DNA of 64,000 bases, from positions 71,010 through 135,009 of the forward strand of contig JAJEKB010000802.1 of assembly GCA_022393335.1 (NCBI GenBank). Direction: 5' to 3'. Below, piece after piece: positions 11,695 through 22,220 of the stretch (its first letter is position 1; each line of letters opens with the position of its first letter). A program made the translations under genes and the position numbers. This stretch comes from Macrotrachela quadricornifera. Its lineage: Eukaryota > Rotifera > Eurotatoria > Philodinida > Philodinidae. Below the pieces are notes generated by a model that saw nothing but the letters and a program-made list of their open reading frames with translations, ran no database searches and was not told the DNA's origin.

Positions 11695-14013
11695 TTTTTG
11701 TCAAATGAAACTATTGTTTATATTTAAATAACCGATAAATGTTTATATTGCACGAATAAAGTCGAATGAATCAGAATTGTACACTTAACTATATTTGATA
11801 AAATACATATATAAACGGATATATGTGTGAACACGTGTTATATCTTCACAATAGTATAAAGAAATGAATACGTATGGCGCGCGTATGCTGCACTTGTTTT
11901 TTCTTTTTCTTTCTAAGTAGTTTTAGGGCAAAGAATCTTCATCAAATATTTTTTTGTGTAGTAGAATATAATCGAAAGCGTCCTCAATATCAGGTTAGAT
12001 GGCGTATGAAAGACAAATTACATTCTCATTCAATAGATATGGGGGTGATATTTATTGTTTTTGTATAAAAAGCATAAGACAAAAGTACACTAGTTAATCG
12101 CTAAAACAGCTGATGCGCATTTTTTTCTTTTGAAATCTAGTAAAAATTAATGACATAAAATTTGTTTCATATGGTGTCATTAAATATGATCAATTTATAG
12201 GTACAATGGTTAAAAGTAGTGAAGTAAAACAAATGCGATGATTAACAATCGAAATACCTATGAAAGCATAAATGATATGTCTAACTGTAAAACAACATTA
12301 AAACCAACGTTCACCTGTACAATATTTTCCAACTATCGCATCTCATATACAGATACACAAGTTATTTGAAATATCAACAATTATTGTTTAAAAATGTAAG
12401 ACAGTAATGTATATCACAAACGCATGTATACTAATCAAACTTTTCAAGTTTTTGAAACGAACACGTAAGTTCAAAAATGTCTGTTATCATTGCAAATATT
12501 CGTATGCAACTGCAAGTTGATTAGAATTTTGCAAAATTATGTATATTATTACAGGATGATTGTCTTTAGAAAAATAATTACCAATGCAATTCTGTATTGG
12601 CATGCAAATGTCCAATATTGTACAATATATATGTTATCGTGTGGAAGAATTTAATTTTTCTTTAATGCATATATTTTTTTTAAGTTGTTAAAAGTGAACT
12701 TTCATTAAAATAGATTCACTGTATTTCCAGTTAAACGCGAAAGCTTAAGAAACGCATGTAGACGCAATACTATTGGTATAGGCACATGCATGAATCATTA
12801 TAATATGACATGCGTGTGAGCGCGTCCCAGACACAGCCATATTCACGAATCTACACATGGAATTTTCCGCATGTGCACGTTTAATATTTTCACATGCAGG
12901 AACATACAAGTGGTTTTTAGAAACCCCTGCGTTCGCATGCGAGACAATATTAGAATGGACAAAAAAAATGAAGCGCATATGAAAGACATGCATGAACACG
13001 TATAAGATTTTTTTCAAAGTTGAGATTCGAACATCCATAGTTTATTTGATAAGTCGAACTTCTGCACCATTTGATCATTTATTTAGATTAGAAATATAAT
13101 GAAAACTGAATGATTATAACTATGATGAATTTTACAAAATTTAACAAGTTTTAAACTAATATAGTGTTGATTATGAAAGAACGATTTCATATTTACGAGA
13201 AATGAATAAATAAATATACGTCGATGAAAAAAAATTCTTGCATTTCGGAGCATGTGCACCATAAAATAATAAAATTTTGCATTTGTATGCAAGATTTCGA
13301 CGGAGTCTGATCATCTTATGAGTAGCTGTAGCCGATATTTAGGTATTTTCATGCGAGCCATATATCTTACATAATCATGCATTGATAGGCAAAAAATTGC
13401 GAATATTTCAAATGTCTTATAAGATCACACATGAAATAAGATAAATAAAAAGTTTTGCAAGTAAGCACATGTTTTAAAAACTTTCTTGAAAATACACGCG
13501 TCGTTTAAATTTTAACGTTTGACTTAGTTGACTGAAAAAATATTCATGTTTTTAAATTCTCATAATTTGTAGCAATAATATACACACATATCTCACATTC
13601 AATAGGATAATCATTATATCTTTTAATTTTTATTGTACTACTAGTGTCAGTAGCTAGTCGAATGTTGAGGGTGAGGGTCTTGTAATTTGCGACATATGTT
13701 TCGTTCTATGGACATGCCAGCATTTTGTTGAATGCATGCATAAGATTTCTTTGTAAAAATATTCGTATGTTTTCGTATACGAAAATTTAATGTGTGTACA
13801 CGTGTTTTTTCACTCTTTCGCAACTGATTGAAGTAATATTTCGATTGATTCTCGTTTCAAACGAGGTAGTAACTAAAATGGTCACTATATCTGCCAGACA
13901 TTAATCTCTTTCTGTGTAGAGTTTTAATAATTTTAATAGATTTAAGAATAAATAAATTTTATGAATGATTTTATCAAAAAGAACTCATCAGTTACCTGTT
14001 TTTATAGAACATT
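11695..14013. other. 2.3 kb without a recognisable gene before the assembly gap
   Basis: Short open frames occur on both strands (for example 12745-13038 minus), but none has domain-like composition or splice support. The segment 12760-12960 is less AT-rich than its surroundings. It may include the promoter of the ZIP gene next to 11694. The missing 5' exons of the downstream myotubularin are not visible here. Confidence 0.6.
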
Positions 14014-14023
14014 NNNNNNNNNN
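14014..14023. other. assembly gap of 10 N
   Basis: Ten N bases lie inside what should be the myotubularin gene. A fixed small N run usually marks a gap of unknown size. The real missing sequence is probably kilobases, because the GRAM domain and the first half of the phosphatase are absent. Confidence 0.95.
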
Positions 14024-14135
14024 TTTTTTTTTGACATATACTCATGGATAGGCTGTAAAATATCATTGATGACAAAAAAAAAATCATCAATTTTCTTAAT
14101 CTAATTATATAATTAAAATTATTTATTTATTTAAG

Positions 14136-17100
14136 TTGGCTTTCACAATTAGAAAATTCAAAATGGTTACAAAATTTATCTTTACTAATAACTACAGCAT
14201 CATTTGTTGTTGCTAATATTGATAAACATGCTCGACCAGTACTTGTTCATTGTTCCGATGGTTGGGATCGTACTCCACAAATAACAACATTAGCAAAAAT
14301 AATGCTTGATTCATATTATCGTACAATAGAAGGTTTTCAAGTATTAGTACAACGTGAATGGATTGCATTTGGTCATAAATTTGCGGATCGTTGTGGACAT
14401 GGATATAGTTCAAATGATCTTAATGAACGTAGTCCAGTTTTTCTACAATGGATTGATTGTATGTATCAATTATTTCGACAATATCCAGCAGCATTTGAAT
14501 TTAATGAAATGTTTCTTGTAAAATTTTAAATTAAAATTATAGAAAAAATTAAAAAACTAAAACAAATTTTTTTTTATTTTAGTTAAAATTAGCTAATCAT
14601 ACATATACTTGTTTATATGGAACATTTTTATGTAATACAGATTGTGAACGTATGACAAATGATTTAGAAAGACGGACAATAAGTATATGGAATTTTTTAA
14701 ATAATAATTCAAAACAATTTCATAATCATTTATATGATAAAACAAAAAAAGAAGTAAATATATTTATTTATTTATTTTTTTTTAATTATAAAATAATTTT
14801 ATTAGATACTTTATCCATCATCTTCTGTTCGGGATTTAACTATATGGTCAAATTTATATTTACGTGATATTCGTCATACACCTGTTGGTTCAATTGAACA
14901 TTCCTTAACATTATATCCAACTCGTATTCGTTCTTATGAAGATTTATCAATATCAATAACAAATAATTTACATCGTTCAACATCTGATCCAAATATGATT
15001 AGTTCATTAAATAATGAATCATTATCATTATCATCAAGAAAACTTCGTTCAATATATAATTCTTTATTAAATCATCAACAACAATTACAATTAAATCATT
15101 TACAAAATTCAACATCAACAAATAGTATATCAAATTTATCATATTATCATGGAACATCAAATCATAGTCATCAAAATATTCATAATCAATCAAATATAAA
15201 TCAATTATCATTACCAATATCTAATAGTCCAGATAACCATATAAAACAACAAAATTTTATTGATGATTCATCACCTGATATAACACAATTAGCATTATCA
15301 TATCAACGTTTTTCATTAAATGTTAATAGTGTTGATAATATTTTACGAACAATGTCACGTCCAAGAAAACATACAAATTCAACTTCAAGTACAACATCAA
15401 GTTTATCAGAAGCATGGTCATTAACAAGATTAAATTCTTATGATTCAAATCAAACACAACGAGTTATTCAATCATTACAATTAAATAAAATTATTAAATT
15501 AATACGAAAACGTATTGATATAGATGGTTTAACAAAAGTTCCTGATCAAATAACATCAAGAATTATACAAAAAGAACGAAAATATCAATATCAAATTGAA
15601 AATCTTCATGAACAGATACAACAAATGCATAAATTTGTATTTACATTAATTCGTGTTAATCAAAATCAAGTATATAGAGAAAAAAATTATACAATATTGA
15701 TCATATAGCTGACAAATAAGCTCGCATATATAAGATCCACTCAATTTTTTAAGCGATAATTTTCATCAAAATATAAGTTATGAGGACACCTCGGGGGGTT
15801 CCCTCGTTAATGTTTATAAGTAGTTTTTCACTCGAATTATACCTAACTGTCAATTACCTAATATGATTATACGGTGTCAAAAGTAAAACCGTGATTTTTT
15901 AAATTAGATTCGAAATTGATTGTACATGTCGTACAAACATAAGTAAATTACAAAATGGATACATTTTATTTATGAAATTTTCGATCAATTTAAGTCAAAT
16001 TAAAAAAATCACGATTTTATTTTTTCTAACTTATAACCATATCAGATAATTGACAGATACGTATGGTTTCGGTGAAAACTAATCATGAATAGTATGCTAT
16101 ATGTTGAAGAAAATCATACCTTAAAAGGTTGAATAGATATTATGTATGGAAGCTTATTCATTAGTTGTACGATTAGTTTTGAATACTATTATATATATTT
16201 TTTTTTTGTATTCCTAAAGAATTATTTATTTAGAATACATCTTCATGTATGAATTCAATATCACAAAGTAATTTAAATAGTATTGAAGCATCATCATGTT
16301 CATCATGGCAAAAAATTGATCATATAGATACACATTTTACACGTTGGATGCCAGATTTTAATGCTCAAACATGTCATTCATGTCATAGGAAATTTCAACA
16401 ATGGTCAATCGCACGTAATCATCAATGTCGAAGTATGTGAAAAATTAATAAAGCTATTAGTTGGTTTAAAACAAATAGCTGAGAATATTTTGTCTTTTTT
16501 AGGATACTTTTCAATCTGCTGAAGAGGTTATTCTTACGAGGAAAATTCTGCAACTGTCAAACTGCTTTTGAGTTAGGAATATGGGTATAGTTTAAGCTCT
16601 AATAAGCTATCAATATCCTGAAAAGAGTTCATTCTGCTAGCTTATTGCTGCTGAGATATTACATTTTTACAGAATTTTTAATAGAATACTGTGGTCATCC
16701 TGAGAAACACGAGAAAAACTGGTTTTCGAACTTTCACTTGAAACAAGTGATAGCTTCGGGTCTTTTGATTATTCCTAGTCTGAAATAAGAATATTAGAAT
16801 CCACTAGTGTATACAATCGATGGAAAAGGCATACTTTTATCATAGCTGGATCTTAGAATAGGAACAACTAAAAGATCTGAAACTTTTAAAGTAGACTATC
16901 CTCACTGAGATCGGTCTTTATGTAATGTTTCTGATGTTTTTAGAAAGGACCACAGTTTTCTACGAAAAATACTGTAAAAATGCTATATTTCGGCAGCAAT
17001 AACTTATCAGGACGAACCTTTTGCAGAGTATTCATAACTTAGTAGGACCTATCCTGTGCTCATACTTTCGAATGGAAAGCGATTTGATAGTTGGCGAGGT

Positions 17101-17722
17101 TTCCTTGCTAGATTTATTTAATAGAGAATTTTTCGTTGTATGAGAATGATATTTTGTTTTGTTAAATTTTTTTGTAATTAATAAAATAAACCACTATTGA
17201 TCATAGATGTATTGTATAGTTTGATCGAATACCTTTTCGAGGAAAGGACTCTCTGTCAGATTATATACAGAAGACTAATCTGTCATTTGTTATTAAACTA
17301 GAACAGAAAATTAGACTGATTTCTGAATTTTAATTTTGTTTTCGTGAAGATTTTTGTTTTTGATAAAATTACTGAAGGATGTAACAATATAAAACCTATA
17401 TGATTTTGTCTAATATAAAAATGATTCTAAACAAGGAAAAAATTTTCTGGATTATCTATTATAATTTATTATTTTAGAATGTGGAAATATATTTTGTGGT
17501 AATTGTGCTAATTATTCTAAATTAACTACATCATTAAGTTTAACACATCCTGTATACATTTGTTGGGATTGTTTTCGAATAATTGATGATAATAATAATA
17601 CAAATATTGAAACAACAAGAACTACTACACCAATGCCTATACAAAGTGGCAGTTGTAGACAATCAAATGGAACATCTAATGGTTCATTTAATTCACCTAG
17701 TGGACAAAAAGTTAAAGGATAA
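14136..17722 (+). CDS. myotubularin-related phosphatase, MTMR3/4 type, 5' end missing
   Basis: This is a phosphoinositide 3-phosphatase acting on PI3P and PI(3,5)P2 at endosomes, truncated at its 5' end by the assembly gap. Visible exons are 14136-14517, 14583-14753, 14806-15669, 16234-16432 and 17478-17722. The first begins in mid-codon (WLSQLENSKW). The catalytic P-loop is intact as HCSDGWDRTPQ, followed by FGHKFADRCGHG and SPVFLQWIDC. A long Ser/Asn/Gln-rich linker comes next, then a short helical part (QIENLHEQIQQMH) and a C-terminal FYVE zinc finger (WMPDFNAQTC, CHSCHRKF, CRKCGNIFCGNC, CWDCF). A C-terminal FYVE after the phosphatase is the MTMR3/MTMR4 arrangement. The usual basic R(R/K)HHCR motif reads RNHQCR here. 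Introns 15670-16233 and 16433-17477 each hold a foldback element. Confidence 0.92.
15819..16082. mobile_element. 264-bp foldback element in a myotubularin intron
   Basis: Two imperfect arms pair over about 85 bp each. Left: agtttttcac, then ctgtcaattacctaatatg, then ccgtgattttttaaatt. Right, read backwards: agttttcac, then ctgtcaattatctgatatgg, then tcgtgatttttttaattt. There is no coding capacity. The structure is that of a MITE or foldback element. No clear target-site duplication was seen. Confidence 0.65.
16540..17112. mobile_element. long inverted repeat (foldback) in a myotubularin intron
   Basis: Left arm about 16540-16712 and right arm about 16937-17112 are diverged inverted copies. 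For example catttttacagaatttttaa and actgtggtc on the left pair with their complements around 16938-16985 on the right, and ttattgctgctgagatat pairs with atatttcggcagcaataac. The arms are about 70-80% alike by eye and the spacer is about 220 bp. No open frame was recognised. It looks like an old MITE. Confidence 0.55.
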
Positions 17723-19241
17723 AATTTTATTTTATCCTTTAAATAACAGCATTTTCTTGTTTTTTCTTTGCCCGCGTGACATTTTCTTTTTTCTCTTTCT
17801 TTTTTGTAGTCTATAAATTTTCTTTGTGGAGAGCATTATTAATGTCTTCTAGACTAGTTCCACAATATAATTATTTATCGTCTCTATGAGTTCGATTTAA
17901 TTTTCTTATTATTGGTTTATTTCAATTTTCATCACGTTTAACGTGATGTATAAACATAATTTATTTAATTTTTGTTTCTCTTTAAATATTTCTATTGTCA
18001 CGCAGTGGATTAAATATTGTTTGGCTATTGTTTATATCTTTATTCTTGTGTATATACGAACTTGTTACTACTCATGAATGTTTATATGTATGTGCATGTT
18101 TCTTTTTTCTGTGATGATGACATCAGCAGCGTATTCTATTTTTTTTTCTTTTCGTTTTCTTGATTCAAAATACTATATCTATATATTATTGAACACACAT
18201 GCATTTTTTAAAGAAAATCCTTAGATTCTCTATTTTTTTTTTGAATATTTAATTATTGTCATAAATAGCACGTATAGTTTTTCTTTTCTTTTCTTTTTTT
18301 TTTTGTTTTTTTTGTCTAATGCTTTTTGTTTTTTTTTCGTGAGTTGTACTTCTTTTTATTGCACAATTCTGTTCGAAAAAGAGCGAAACAAAGACAATAA
18401 AATAGATTAAGATGTGATGAATATTATGAAATAAATTTATGAAAAGAATTGTTTATTGTATATGATAAAGTTGAACGATTGAAATTATTTGCAAAAAATA
18501 TAAACATATATTTATCCCGAAATAGACATAGGATAAGTATATGTACCATAAGTAAAAATATTACGTTTGTATTTTTACTTAAAATATGAAACATATCGTT
18601 TTTGTGTCTAAAATATCTATGTAATTCGTTTCTAGGTTAAAAATTTACATCAGATAATACCTAAAGATGTAAGTCGATGACTGGATTGGCGACAGCGACT
18701 GAGTCGAACAACTTAAGCTAATATTTATTAGTCCAGTGTAAAATGAGAATAAATATGAAAACTTTTTTTCGTTTGAAATAGGTGTAAGCGGCGGTGCCTC
18801 AGCCGATCGGCTTACATCTCTAATCCTACCACCGTTTCTTTAAAGATCTTACGTTCACTTTATTTTCACTACAAACTTCTAGTGATATTTTAAGAACACA
18901 TTAAAATGATCGTATTTTTCTTAACGAATAAGTATAAATTCAAGTAACACATACTTTCTTTCTACCTCTCTCTTGAACTAAAAATTTTATTTTACTATCA
19001 TTGGAAAGTTCGCATTCGACGAAACCGTTGCAAGACTAAAACTCTGATTCTGTTCTAAAATAAATGAACATCTAAAATGATTTTTATCGATGATGAAAAA
19101 AAGCAGAATTTAACTTATCGATTAAGTGACAATAACTTTCATGCAAATATTTTTGTTTAAAATTTTGCACAATATACGAAGAAAAAAAGAATATATTAGC
19201 GCTTTTATTTTGTATTTTTATTTTTTCTTTATCGATATATA
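17723..19241. other. 3' UTR and intergenic region
   Basis: T-rich sequence follows the myotubularin stop, with an AATAAA-containing stretch near 18396. A GC-richer patch at about 18670-18830 has short inverted motifs (gatgtaag at 18666 and cttacatc near 18814) that may be a degraded element. No gene was recognised. Confidence 0.5.
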
Positions 19242-22170
19242 ATGAACGAAAATCAAACGATAATAAAGAATTATATACTTATTGTAAAAACACTTCATGG
19301 TAATCCAGAAGATAATCTTACTGTGATTATCAAAGGTAATCATGGACAAACAAATAAAATAGCATTAGGAAAATCACAAGTAAAAATATATATATATCAA
19401 TTAATGACAACGTTTTTTTTATTATTAATTTTAGTCATATGATAAAACTTTTAAAGATAATCAAACTGATCTTTTTTTACTTATATCAAATATTGATGTA
19501 GGAAAAATATTTCAAATTGAATTTTATACAAATACAAACGCTAAATTTAAACAATGGAAATATAACAATATTTTCATTATAGATGGTCAGTGTTATTTTT
19601 ATAGAAAAAAAAAAGTTATTTATATATTCGTAATTTTAGGTACTCAAATTTATCGTGATATCATTTCAGAACATTGTCTTGTACCATCAAATGATATTCC
19701 TTCTGTAGTAAATGTTACCGAATCATTTACTGAATCTCAAGGTGTTTATTTTTTTCTTCACTCATATTCAAAGACTATTTAATAGTTCTTCTAAACATAA
19801 AAAACTCTATATTAAAAATTCTTTTTTTTAATTATAGAAAGTATTTATTATGTCTTTATAAAAACTGGTAATGATTCATGTTCAAAAGAATGTTATCCGA
19901 AATTATATTTATATGGTAATAATCAACAACATACTGAATGTAATTTAAAATCATCTTCTCATCTATATTCATCATCAATTAATAATAAAATTGCTCTTGA
20001 AAAATATCAATTTGATATATTTCAATGGCAAGATTATAATATTGGAAATATTGAACGAATACATTTACAATTATATACTGAAAATAAACAATCAAAATAT
20101 CAATGGCCTATTCAATGGATGTTTATTATTCATAATGGATATTCATTTACTGGTTAAAAAAAAATATTTATTTATTTATACTTTTTTTTTTTGACTTAGG
20201 ACGTATTATGCTTAATCGAATTTTAAAAATTAATCGATGTATTAATATTAATTTTGAACAAAAAAATTTACAAATTACACATGAATATGGTGATTCATTT
20301 AGTATTAAAAAAAAATATAATGATAATATATTTCCATTAAATATTTTAAATAAACAATCAAATGCGTAAGTTTAATATAAATTTAATTTTTCTTTTAATT
20401 TTTCTTTTATTAGTACTATTGATAATTTTGGTCGATATTATATTATCATTCGAAATCTTGATGGAACAAATGGTAATGTTTATATTGATTTTCATGGTGA
20501 TCAACTATCATCATCAGGTGAACAACATTTAATAAAATGTGAAAATTATCCAGATCATCCATTTAGTACTAAACATACAGTAAGAAAAACCCATAATTCT
20601 ATACATATATCATTGATATATTTATTTATTTTTTTTTTCTTAAGGATTTATTTCATATAAAAGCATTAGAAGTTGGTCATATTCATTCTGTAACAATACA
20701 TCTTGATCAGACAAATAAAGAACATAGTCTAACACTTGATAAATTATATATTATACATAATACTATTGTATATAAATTTGATTTAAAATATATTATATTA
20801 AATAAAGAACAATCTATAAAAAATTTTATTCCTATATCACAATCAATATTATCATATGGTAAAGCTTGTTATTATATTGCAACTCATACAACTGATACAA
20901 TGTTATCGAGTATAAATGCATATTTTAATATTACAATAACAGGAACAAAAGGAGTATGCGGTAATAATATATTTTATTAATAATTAAAAAACAAATTATT
21001 AAATAAAAAATAACAATGCGTTTTCTTTTTTTAAAGGTCCAATAGAATTAAAAGATTCATTAACTAATGGAGATAATCCATTTGAAAAAGAATGTATTGA
21101 TTTTTTTCGTATTGAAGATAATGATATTGGTGATCCAATATCTATAGCAATTACATTAGAACCAAAAGGTAATAATTTTTATAATAAAACTGTATTTTAC
21201 ATATATTTTCATTACAAAACATGATAAAAGCTTCAGAGAAAATTTTCGAGACATCAATTATCTTTAAATACAGTTTATTTATTGAATTCCTTAGAATAAT
21301 ATCGAAGAAAAATATTTTTATATATCCTATTGTAAATAATCAATTGATTATTAAAAAATAACATATACTCTTATTCAAAGATGCAAGTATTAATGCATCT
21401 AATATTTCCAGTATACATTTATTTCATAGTTAGTATGTCTATGGAAATGTTAGTTCATTCATGAATGGTCTAATTAATAATAATTAGAAGAATAAATTCG
21501 TGTATATCACATAATACAAGCTTTTTTTCCAGTAACATATTTAGAAATCACACGAGCGTATGCAAACTATAAAGTCAATTATGCGGAAATTTCAGAAGAC
21601 ACGGGAAACTAAATGCTTGTATAGTATATAATAGCTCATTAAGATGTATCATTATATTTAGGTTTTATGTCTAATATATTTAATGGTGCAAGATGTGAAC
21701 GGTAATTTATTTTTTTAAATATTAAAAAGAAAATTTTCTTTTTATTTTGCTTAAATAGAATAATGCTTATAAAAAATGGTGAATATAATTCATTATGGCA
21801 ATTAGTTGGTGAACTTAAATCAAAAGAAACAAAAATTATTTCTTTACCGATTCATCAACAACAACAACAATCAATTAGAGAATCTATTCCAAATACAAAT
21901 CTTCCTCCTATAAAATCATTAACTTTAAAACATTCTAATGAAATTATTCCATTAGATTCAATTGATCATACGAGTTCATCTAAAACTAATATTCCAAAAA
22001 CTCTTTTTAATAACGATCAACAAAATAATTTAACAATGATTGAAATAGAAAATCATCAAAAACATCATACATTTGCACCTAGTTTATATCAAGCACAACA
22101 AAATTATCGTGAATTAAGACGTTTATTAAGAAAACTAAATCGATCATCCATATCCAAATACAAAAAATAA
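19242..22170 (+). CDS. multi-PLAT-domain protein (LOXHD1-like fold)
   Basis: Ten exons (19242-19379, 19435-19585, 19640-19741, 19838-20152, 20200-20365, 20414-20579, 20645-20960, 21037-21168, 21662-21701, 21759-22170) give 645 aa. Four diverged repeats each begin with a beta-strand of the type YILIVKT, YYVFIKTGN, YYIIIRNLDG or YYIATHT. Later in each comes a conserved acidic/aromatic turn (DLFLLISNIDVGKIFQIE, FDIFQWQDYNIGNIERIHLQ, DLFHIKALEVGHIHSVTIH, DFFRIEDNDIGDPISIAI). This is the PLAT/LH2 beta-sandwich pattern, known to bind lipids or proteins and arrayed in LOXHD1. The C-terminal exon is a low-complexity Gln/Ser-rich tail. There is no signal peptide or obvious membrane span. Intron 21169-21661 is long. 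The stop lies 50 bp from the stop of the convergent gene. The fold is fairly confident; orthology to LOXHD1 is not established. Confidence 0.75.
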
Positions 22171-22208
22171 AAAAAAAACGATTTTTTTTTCCTTTCTTTT
22201 TGAAAAAT

Positions 22209-22214
22209 AATAAA
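22209..22214 (+). terminator. putative polyadenylation signal of the PLAT gene
   Basis: AATAAA lies 38 bp after the PLAT-gene stop and just before the stop codon of the opposing gene. Cleavage downstream of it would place this 3' UTR antisense to the PhoPQ-related coding sequence. Confidence 0.45.
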
Positions 22215-22220
22215 TTATTA

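Noticed and set aside
11874..12068. Open frame of 64 codons upstream of the ZIP gene
   Set aside because: Poly-Phe from a T-rich run, no splice support, no recognisable domain.
12745..13292. Two consecutive minus-strand frames of 97 and 69 codons
   Set aside because: Different frames, His/Ile-rich with no family features and no plausible splice joining them.
18666..18830. Possible foldback element around gatgtaag...cttacatc
   Set aside because: Only 8-14 bp match at the ends and the interior does not pair; kept only as a note in the intergenic entry.
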